DNA of 16,772 nucleotides, taken from JAGQRJ01 sp041402045. Lineage in GTDB: Bacteria; Planctomycetota; J058. Each line of letters begins with the position of its first letter. Position 1 is the stretch's first letter. This document shows positions 6,639 to 12,475 of this stretch, piece after piece. Location: the NCBI GenBank assembly GCA_041402045.1, contig JAWKSZ010000101.1:1-16772 (forward strand), given 5' to 3'. The translations under genes were made by a program, and so were the position numbers. Under the pieces are notes generated by a model. It was not told the DNA's origin. It was given only the letters and a program-made list of their open reading frames with translations, and did not search any database.

Positions 6639-9374
6639 TCAGGCCTTGGCCAGGCGCCGGAGCACGGCGTGCAGGATCCCGCCGTTGCGGTAGTAGTCGA
6701 CCTCGACCGGGGTGTCGATCCGGCAGCGCGCGTCGAAGTTGACGACGCTCCCGTCGGCCTTGGTCGCGGTCACCTTGACCGCGCTCAGCGGCTTGAGCCC
6801 GTCGTCGACCTGGATCGAGAAGGTCTCCTTGCCGTCGAGGCCCAGGCTCTGCGCGCTCTCCCCCGCGGGGAACTCGAGGGGCAGCACGCCCATGCCGATC
6901 AGGTTCGAGCGGTGGATCCGCTCGTAGCTCTCGGCGATCACGGCGCGCACGCCGAGGAGCCAGGTGCCCTTCGCCGCCCAGTCGCGGCTGGAGCCCATGC
7001 CGTAGTCCTTGCCCGCGAGCACGAGCAGGGGCACACCGTGGTGCTGATACTTCACCGAGGCGTCGTAGATCGTGGTGACCTCGCCGGGCTGCGGGTCCTT
7101 GGAGGACTCGTAGGGCAGCCCGGGGACGGGGCCGGTCTTCTTGCCCTGGGGGCCGTGATAGGTCGTGTAGCCGCCCTCGGTGCCCGGGGCCATGAGGTTC
7201 TTGAGCCGAATGTTCCCGAAGGTCCCGCGGGTCATGACGCGGTCGTTGCCGCGGCGCGCGCCGAAGCTGTTGAAGTCCTTCTCCGCGACCCCCAGCGAGC
7301 GCAGGTAGTCGGCGGCGGGGCTGTCCTTGGGGATCGAGCCCGCGGGGCTGATGTGGTCGGTCGTGGTCGAGTGACCGCAGAGCACGAGCACCTTGGCGCC
7401 CTCGATCGCCTGGATCGGCGTGGTGTTGGGCGGCATGTCGATGAAGAACGGCGGCTCCTGGACGTAGGTCGAGTCGTCGCGCCAGGTGTAGACGTCGCTC
7501 TGGGGCGCGTCGAGGGCCTGCCAGTTCTCGCCGCCCTTGAACACGTCGGCGTACTTGGAGAGGAACTGCTCGCGGGTCACCGACTTCTGCAGGGCCGCGG
7601 CGACCTCGGCGTTGGTCGGCCACACGTCCTTGAGGAACACGGGCTGGCCGGCCTTGTCGGTGGCCAGGGGCTCCTTGTAGACGTCTATGTCCACGGTCCC
7701 GGCCAGCGCGTAGGCGACGACCAGCGGGGGCGAGGCCAGGTAGTTGGCCCGGGTGTGGGGGCTCACGCGGCCCTCGAAGTTGCGGTTGCCGCTGAGCACC
7801 GAGGTGGCGATCAGGTCGCCCTGCTTGATCCCCTCCACGATCGGGGGGTCGAGGGGGCCCGAGTTGCCGATGCAGGTCGTGCAGCCGTAGCCCACGGTGT
7901 AGAACCCGATCGCCTCGAGGTCGTCGAGGAGCCCCGCGGCCTGGAGGTACTCGGTCACGACCCGCGAGCCCGGCGCGAGGGAGGTCTTGACCCAGCTCTT
8001 GGCGGTGAGCCCCCGCTCGCGCGCCTTCTTGGCCACGAGGCCGGCGGCGAGCATGACGCTCGGGTTCGAGGTGTTGGTGCACGACGTGATCGCCGCGATC
8101 ACCAGGGAGCCGTTCTGCAGCGTGACCTCGTGGCCCTTGTGCGTGACCTTCTGCGGCTGGCCCTTGCGGCCGAGCTCCTGGCAGGTGAGGGCGAAGGTGC
8201 CCTTCATGTCGCTGAGCAGGATCCGGTCCTGGGGGCGCTTGGGCCCGGCCAGGGACGGCTGGACCTCACCCAGGTCGAGGGACAGCTCGGCGCTGTAGGT
8301 CACCTTGCGCGAGTCGTCGCGCCACAGGCCCTGGAGCTTGCAGTAGGCCTCGACCAGCTCGATCTGGTCGTGGCTGCGCCCGCTGAGCCTGAGGTATTCC
8401 AGGGTCCGCTCGTCCACCGGGAAGAAGCCCATGGTGGCGCCGTATTCCGGCGCCATGTTGGCGATCGTGGCGCGGTCGGCCAGCGACATGTTCGCCAGGC
8501 CCGGGCCGAAGAACTCGACGAACTTGCCCACGACGCCGTGCTTCCGCAGCATTTGGGTGATCGTGAGCACCGCGTCGGTGGCGGTCGAGCCCTCCTTGAG
8601 CTGGCCGTCGAGGCGGAAGCCCACGACCTCGGGGATCAGCATGTAGATCGGCTGGCCGAGCATGCAGGCCTCGGCCTCGATCCCGCCCACACCCCAGCCC
8701 ACGACGCCCAGGCCGTTGATCATGGTGGTGTGGCTGTCGGTGCCGACGAGGGAGTCGGGGAGCGCGATCTTCTGGCCGCCCTCCTCGCGGGTGAGCACCG
8801 TGCCGGCGAGGTATTCCAGGTTGACCTGGTGCACGATCCCGGTCTCCGGCGGGACCACCGAGAAGTTGGCGAAGGCCTTCTGGCCCCACTTGAGGAACTC
8901 GTAGCGCTCCTGGTTGCGCTCGAACTCGAGCTCGGTGTTCTTCGTGATCGCGTCGGGGCTGCCGTAGGCGTCGACCTGCACCGAGTGGTCGATCACGAGG
9001 TCGGCGCGGATCAGCGGGTTGACCTTCTTCACGTCGCCGCCCAGGCGCTGCATGGCCGAGCGCAGCGCCGCGAAGTCCACGACGGCGGGGACGCCGGTGA
9101 AGTCCTGGAGCACGACGCGCCCCGGGTTGAAGGGGATCTCCTGCTCGCCCACGTTCGTGGCGTCGTAGGTCGCCAGCGCGCGCACGTGCTCGTCGGTGAC
9201 GACGTGGCCGTCGTGGTTGCGCAGGCACGACTCCAGCAGGATCTTGATCGAGTAGGGCAAGGCGTCGACCTGGCCCACGCCGGCCTCGGTCAGCGCGCCG
9301 AGGCGGGCCACGGTGTAGGCGCCCGAGCTGACCTCGAGGGTGTGCGCGGCGCCGTGGGGGTAGTTCGCAGTCAT
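6639..9374 (-). CDS. acnA: Aconitate hydratase A (aconitase)
   Basis: Interconverts citrate and isocitrate through cis-aconitate in the TCA and glyoxylate cycles, using a [4Fe-4S] cluster; cytoplasmic. The 911-residue length is typical of the AcnA/IRP1 branch. The cluster ligands are Cys432 in SCTNTSNPS and Cys498/Cys501 in GYGCTTCIGNSGP. Substrate-site motifs include GTDSHTTMINGLG (211-223), APGSRVV (Arg471) and GSSRDWAAKG (794-803) in the C-terminal swivel domain. The ATG at 9374 is preceded by GGAGG with a 5-nt spacer. It is divergent from a LysR-type regulator with a candidate binding box in the shared 98-bp gap, suggesting LysR control. A 10-bp palindrome sits just upstream of the ribosome binding site, and a strong hairpin follows the stop. 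The AcnA type can also act as an RNA-binding regulator when the cluster is lost, which is family knowledge, not shown here. Confidence 0.98.
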   Translation of the reverse strand: MTANYPHGAAHTLEVSSGAYTVARLGALTEAGVGQVDALPYSIKILLESCLRNHDGHVVTDEHVRALATYDATNVGEQEIPFNPGRVVLQDFTGVPAVVDFAALRSAMQRLGGDVKKVNPLIRADLVIDHSVQVDAYGSPDAITKNTELEFERNQERYEFLKWGQKAFANFSVVPPETGIVHQVNLEYLAGTVLTREEGGQKIALPDSLVGTDSHTTMINGLGVVGWGVGGIEAEACMLGQPIYMLIPEVVGFRLDGQLKEGSTATDAVLTITQMLRKHGVVGKFVEFFGPGLANMSLADRATIANMAPEYGATMGFFPVDERTLEYLRLSGRSHDQIELVEAYCKLQGLWRDDSRKVTYSAELSLDLGEVQPSLAGPKRPQDRILLSDMKGTFALTCQELGRKGQPQKVTHKGHEVTLQNGSLVIAAITSCTNTSNPSVMLAAGLVAKKARERGLTAKSWVKTSLAPGSRVVTEYLQAAGLLDDLEAIGFYTVGYGCTTCIGNSGPLDPPIVEGIKQGDLIATSVLSGNRNFEGRVSPHTRANYLASPPLVVAYALAGTVDIDVYKEPLATDKAGQPVFLKDVWPTNAEVAAALQKSVTREQFLSKYADVFKGGENWQALDAPQSDVYTWRDDSTYVQEPPFFIDMPPNTTPIQAIEGAKVLVLCGHSTTTDHISPAGSIPKDSPAADYLRSLGVAEKDFNSFGARRGNDRVMTRGTFGNIRLKNLMAPGTEGGYTTYHGPQGKKTGPVPGLPYESSKDPQPGEVTTIYDASVKYQHHGVPLLVLAGKDYGMGSSRDWAAKGTWLLGVRAVIAESYERIHRSNLIGMGVLPLEFPAGESAQSLGLDGKETFSIQVDDGLKPLSAVKVTATKADGSVVNFDARCRIDTPVEVDYYRNGGILHAVLRRLAKA

Positions 9375-9387
9375 GAAGTCCTCCGGT

Positions 9388-9397
9388 TCAGCGCTGA
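9388..9397. promoter_or_regulatory. Palindrome TCAGCGCTGA upstream of acnA
   Basis: A perfect 10-bp palindrome, 13 bp upstream of the acnA start and adjoining its Shine-Dalgarno. It is identical to the palindrome at 34-43. Its position in the acnA leader would suit a repressor site or small hairpin that affects initiation. The role is inferred from position and recurrence. Confidence 0.35.
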
Positions 9398-9436
9398 GGG
9401 TAGTCCCCCGCCGGCATTATGGAAATCGATTCGCCG

Positions 9437-9449
9437 TATCCTCGCCATA
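9437..9449. promoter_or_regulatory. Candidate LysR-type binding box TAT-N7-ATA
   Basis: The 13 bases TATCCTCGCCATA have the T-N11-A dyad typical of LysR-family operators. The box is 23 bp upstream of the lysR ATG and 62 bp upstream of the acnA ATG, in the divergent gap, the classical place for such a site. A wider dyad, TATGG (9418-9422) with CCATA (9445-9449), overlaps it. Prediction from motif and context only. Confidence 0.45.
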
Positions 9450-9472
9450 GATCCGCGTGATAGCCTCGGGGC

Positions 9473-10363
9473 ATGGACCTCGCGGCGCTGCGGTCGTTCC
9501 TCGTGCTGGCCCAGCTCGGCAACGTGACCCGCGCCGCCGAGCAGCTCGGCCTGACCCAGCCCGCGGTGAGCAACCAGCTCGCGCGGCTCGAGGGCGAGGT
9601 CGCCCAGCGCCTGTTCGATCGCACCCCCCAGGGGCTGCAGTTGACCGCGGCCGGCGAGCTCTTGCGCGGGTTCGTGGAGGAGGGGCTGGAGCGGCTGAAC
9701 GCGGGGCGGGCGGCGGTGGCGGAGCTGGCGGGGCTGACGACCGGCACCCTGGGCGTCGGGGGCGGGGCCACGGCCACGACCTACCTCCTGCCGCAGCACC
9801 TGGGCACGTACCACTCGCGGCACCCGGAGATCCAGCTCTTCGTGCGCGAGGAGGGCAGCGAGGCGGTCACCGAGGCGGTCGCCCGCGGCGAGCTGGACCT
9901 GGGGATCGTGACCCTCCCGGTGCACGCCCCCGCCCGGCCGCCCCTGGTGGTCGAGCCCTGGGCCAACGACGAGCTGGTGCTGATCGTGCCGCGACGCTCC
10001 GCGCTGGCCAAGCAGCAGACGTTCACCTGGCGCGACCTCGACGGGCAGCCCCTGGTCTTGTTCCAGGCCGGGTCGTCGGTGCGGAACCTGATCGACCGCC
10101 GCCTGAAGAGCGCCGGGATCGAGGTCCAGATCGTCATGGAGCTGCGCTCGATCGAGTCGATCAAGCAGATGGTTCGTCAGGGGATCGGGGCGGCCTTCGT
10201 GAGCCGCTTCGCCCTCGATCGCCGCACCCGCGGGCTGCGCTGCCAGGACCGCCCGCTGCACCGGCAGCTGGGATTGATCTACCGCGCGGACCGCAGCCTC
10301 AGCCCGGCGGCGGAGGCTTTCTTGCAGCTCCTACGGCAGGACGCGCCCGCGCTCCCGGCCTAG
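9473..10363 (+). CDS. LysR-family transcriptional regulator
   Basis: A 296-residue DNA-binding regulator of usual LysR length. Residues 1-60 form the winged helix-turn-helix, with LRSFLVLAQLGNVTRAAEQL, LTQPAVSNQLARLE and LFDRTPQGLQLTAAG. Residues about 90-290 are the periplasmic-binding-protein-like effector domain, with YLLPQHLGTYHSRHPEI, GELDLGIV and MVRQGIGAAFVSR. It starts at ATG 9473 with only a weak G-rich ribosome binding site. It is divergent from acnA with a T-N11-A box between them, so autoregulation and control of aconitase by a metabolite are the simplest hypotheses. The effector cannot be named from sequence; the effector domain has a CysB/CbbR-like flavour, which I hold loosely. 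Confidence 0.93.
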   Translation: MDLAALRSFLVLAQLGNVTRAAEQLGLTQPAVSNQLARLEGEVAQRLFDRTPQGLQLTAAGELLRGFVEEGLERLNAGRAAVAELAGLTTGTLGVGGGATATTYLLPQHLGTYHSRHPEIQLFVREEGSEAVTEAVARGELDLGIVTLPVHAPARPPLVVEPWANDELVLIVPRRSALAKQQTFTWRDLDGQPLVLFQAGSSVRNLIDRRLKSAGIEVQIVMELRSIESIKQMVRQGIGAAFVSRFALDRRTRGLRCQDRPLHRQLGLIYRADRSLSPAAEAFLQLLRQDAPALPA

Positions 10364-10379
10364 CGAGAGCGCGCTCTTG
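10364..10379 (+). terminator. Possible weak hairpin after lysR
   Basis: Immediately after the lysR stop lies AGAGCGCGCTCT (10366-10377), a perfect 12-bp palindrome extended by one wobble and one Watson-Crick pair. It has essentially no loop and no T-run, so as a hairpin it would lose central pairs. It may end lysR transcription or be a protein site; support is weak. Confidence 0.3.
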
Positions 10380-10431
10380 CGGACAGCGTCTAACCCTTTG
10401 TGTGTTCATGCACGGGGGAGGCGATCGACCC

Positions 10432-10542
10432 ATGGAATGGAACGAACCGCTGTCAACCCAGCTTGCGAACGAGGCGACTGAGAAAAGAAGCGGTCCGTCG
10501 ATACGAGGGTTATGTGCGGACTGGCCTTTGCCTTGCCTGTGA
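10432..10542 (+). CDS. Possible 36-residue small ORF
   Basis: Between lysR and the lipoprotein gene a short frame starts at ATG 10432, with GGGGGAGG (10424 region) about ten bases upstream, and ends at TGA 10542. The product begins MEWNEPLSTQLANEATEKRS and matches nothing I recognise. It ends 26 bp before the lipoprotein ATG and could be a leader peptide for it or chance. The third-position GC bias seen in the neighbouring genes is not evident, which argues against coding. Confidence 0.2.
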   Translation: MEWNEPLSTQLANEATEKRSGPSIRGLCADWPLPCL

Positions 10543-10568
10543 ACGGAAGAAGGAAGGAAGGGTCATTC

Positions 10569-10928
10569 ATGAAGAAACTCTGCTTCGCTGTGGCGGTCGC
10601 CGCGTTCGCGTTCGGGTTCCAGGCGCTGGGGTGCACCAGCGGGATCCCGGGCATGAGCACGCTGGCCCCCTACATTCAGGAGGCGATCCTCCAGGGCCTG
10701 CGCGAGGACGCCGCTCAGGCTGCGGCCGCTCAGGCCCGCGCGCGGCTGATCCGGCTCAACACGGAGTACGAGCAGGAGCAGGAGCAGGTCGTTCCCCCCG
10801 CGCCTCCGCCGCCCCTGTTCGTGCAGGCCGACCCGCTGACGCCCCCGGAGCTGATCAGCGACTTCGAGGTCGCGATCCCAGCCCAGGCTCAGCCGATCGA
10901 AATGGACGAGGTCGTCGTCATTAGCTAG
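10569..10928 (+). CDS. Small putative lipoprotein, function unknown
   Basis: A 119-residue product. The N-terminus MKKLCFAVAVAAFAFGFQAL is a signal peptide (two Lys followed by a hydrophobic core), ending in ALGC with Cys22 as the likely lipidated residue. The lipobox is acceptable but has Ala at -3. The mature part has an Ala/Gln/Arg-rich, probably helical stretch (about 33-70), a run of Pro (about 75-82) and an acidic C-terminus ending EMDEVVVIS. No family is recognised. ATG 10569 is chosen because the signal peptide begins there and AAGGAAGGAAGG precedes it. Its TAG stop overlaps the TAG of the convergent RIO kinase gene within one CTAG. A secreted but non-lipidated form is the main alternative. 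Confidence 0.7.
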   Translation: MKKLCFAVAVAAFAFGFQALGCTSGIPGMSTLAPYIQEAILQGLREDAAQAAAAQARARLIRLNTEYEQEQEQVVPPAPPPPLFVQADPLTPPELISDFEVAIPAQAQPIEMDEVVVIS

Positions 10929-12283
10929 TCGGTCTTGGGGCCGCCGCGGCGGCGCCGACGGCGGCCGAAGCTCGGGGTCGCGGCGCCGCCTCCGACGGGC
11001 TGGGCCTCCCCGCGGCCGTCGCGCTTGCCTTGGCCGCCGTCGCGCTTGCCCTGGCCGCCGTCGCGCTTGCCCTGGCCGCCGTCGCGCTTGCCCTGGCCGC
11101 CGTCGCGCTTGCCGCGTTTGCCGGAGCCTTCGCCGCGTCGACCGCCGTCGCGCTTGTTCTGGCCGTCGTCGCCCTTGGCGTCGCCCTCGCGCGGGCCGTC
11201 ACCGTCGCCGCGGCCTCGGCGGCGCCGGCGGCGCTTCTTCTTGCCGCCTCCCTCGCTCGCCGCGTCCTGGGGCGGGCGGCGCTTGGCGGCCTCGGCTTCG
11301 GCCTCGGCCTCCTTGGCCTCTTGCGCCCGGCGCGCGCGCTTCGCCGCGCGGCGCTGGGCAGCCTTGAGCAGGGCCCGCGCGTCCTGATCGCCCTCTTCGG
11401 CGAGGCGCTCGAGCTCGGCCTCCTCCGCGGCGGCCTTGACGAAGTCCACGAGGCCCTCGACGTCGGCGACCTCGGTCGGGCGCGCGAGCCCGACCTGCGG
11501 GCGGAACTCGGGGGTCAGGGTGCCGCGCTCGTACTCGATCCAGATCTGCCAGGCGGCGTCGCCTTGCTTGCGGATCGCGGGGTTCACCAGGCCCAGGAAG
11601 CGCGAGATCGCGTGCACGTCGCGCTCGAGCATGGCGCTGGCCTGCTGGTTGTGGGCCGCGGACACGCACTGGGGCATGTCTATGATCACCGGCTCGCCGC
11701 CGCGCACGAGGACGTTGTAGGGCGAGAGGTCGCCGTGGACCAGGTCGTTGAGCAGCATCAGCACGACCTGCTCCAGGATCATGTCGTACATCTCCTGGGC
11801 CCCCTCGGGGCTCAGGTGCACCTGGGCGAGCTGGGGCGCGAGCTGGCCGCGCTCGTCGGCGATCATCTCCATGATCAGGACCCGCTCGTGGTGGGCGAGC
11901 ACCCGCGGGACCCGGGCGCCGGCGGCGGAGAGCCGGATCAGGGCGTCCACCTCGGCGCGGTGCCAGGCCTGCTCGGCGAGCTTCTGGCCGTAGCGCGTGC
12001 CCTTGCTCAGGGCGCGGGAGTTGCGGGAGTTGCGGTCCTTGCGGCCCTCGCGGTAGCCGGCGTCGTTCTTGAAGGAGCGGTGCTTACGCTCCTTGTAGAC
12101 CTTGGCTACGTAGTGATAGGGCTCGCGCTCGACCACGAACAGGTCGGCCTCTTTGCCGCTCTTGAGCGGGCAGACCATGGCGTCGATGATCCCGTCGTCC
12201 AACAACTGTTGGAGGCTGGGAGGAATGGATCGAGAAATCGGTCGACTCCGTTTCTCCTGTGAGGAGGTCCGATCACTGGCCAC
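10925..12283 (-). CDS. RIO-family serine kinase with repetitive basic tail
   Basis: An atypical protein kinase/ATPase of the RIO family, 452 residues. Residues about 22-270 carry the kinase fold: LKSGKEADLF (40-49) as the flexible nucleotide loop, KVYK with Lys61, the catalytic loop VHGDLSPYN (Asp185, Asn190) and the metal-binding VIIDMPQCV (Asp202). From about 285 the chain becomes a charged helix rich in Glu/Arg/Ala, then a low-complexity Lys/Arg/Gly tail with RRRRRRGRG, four tandem GKRDGGQ units (391-418) and a final RRRRRRGG. Archaeal and eukaryotic RIO kinases act in small-ribosomal-subunit maturation; bacterial roles are poorly known. The basic tail suggests RNA binding (inference). GTG 12283 is the only plausible start that keeps the conserved N-terminal helix; it lacks a Shine-Dalgarno and may be leaderless. 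Divergent from a DEAD-box helicase. Confidence 0.9.
   Translation of the reverse strand: MASDRTSSQEKRSRPISRSIPPSLQQLLDDGIIDAMVCPLKSGKEADLFVVEREPYHYVAKVYKERKHRSFKNDAGYREGRKDRNSRNSRALSKGTRYGQKLAEQAWHRAEVDALIRLSAAGARVPRVLAHHERVLIMEMIADERGQLAPQLAQVHLSPEGAQEMYDMILEQVVLMLLNDLVHGDLSPYNVLVRGGEPVIIDMPQCVSAAHNQQASAMLERDVHAISRFLGLVNPAIRKQGDAAWQIWIEYERGTLTPEFRPQVGLARPTEVADVEGLVDFVKAAAEEAELERLAEEGDQDARALLKAAQRRAAKRARRAQEAKEAEAEAEAAKRRPPQDAASEGGGKKKRRRRRRGRGDGDGPREGDAKGDDGQNKRDGGRRGEGSGKRGKRDGGQGKRDGGQGKRDGGQGKRDGGQGKRDGRGEAQPVGGGAATPSFGRRRRRRGGPKTD
11021..11113 (-). repeat. Four tandem 21-bp units in the RIO kinase tail
   Basis: Units at 11021-11041, 11042-11062, 11063-11083 and 11084-11104 are identical except for one base in the first, with a partial fifth copy to 11113. 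They encode the heptapeptide GKRDGGQ in frame. Near-perfect identity at synonymous positions indicates recent expansion by slippage or unequal crossover. Copy number may vary between strains without breaking the frame. Confidence 0.85.
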
Positions 12284-12475
12284 GCGGCGCAGGAGGTCCC
12301 TCGGGGTCCTAACCCTGACTACGTCAGAGAGCTTAGCAGCCCCGACCCCGGCGATTCCCGGGAAAAAAAGACGCGCTCGGACGGCGAGGCTAGGCGAGGA
12401 TTCTCGCCTCCGCCCTTCGTGCCGAGGGCGAAATGAACGAGGATTGCACCATCGTGCCCCACGGGAGGCCCTCCG
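12284..12475. promoter_or_regulatory. Divergent promoter region between RIO kinase and DEAD-box helicase
   Basis: This 192-bp gap must hold both promoters. It contains three dyads: CTGAC-TAC-GTCAG (12315-12327), TTCCCGGGAA (12355-12364, followed by a run of A) and CGCCCT/AGGGCG (12411-12416 and 12425-12430, 8-nt loop). The last lies in the probable helicase leader, about 45 bp before its start, and could form an RNA hairpin. The middle is the least GC-rich part of the area. I cannot assign -35/-10 boxes with confidence. Confidence 0.45.

Noticed and set aside
6459..9527. A 1022-codon open frame on the plus strand opposite acnA
   Set aside because: It is exactly antisense to an unambiguous aconitase. 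Its composition (Val/Leu/Gly/His/Asp-rich, no domains) is what a GC-rich gene gives when read on the opposite strand.
11021..11113. CRISPR-like short tandem repeats
   Set aside because: The units are contiguous with no spacers and encode an in-frame heptapeptide, so this is a protein repeat, not a CRISPR array.
11030..12262. A 410-codon plus-strand frame opposite the RIO kinase
   Set aside because: Begins in the tandem repeat read antisense (Ala/Val/Leu-rich) and has no domain; shadow of the kinase gene.
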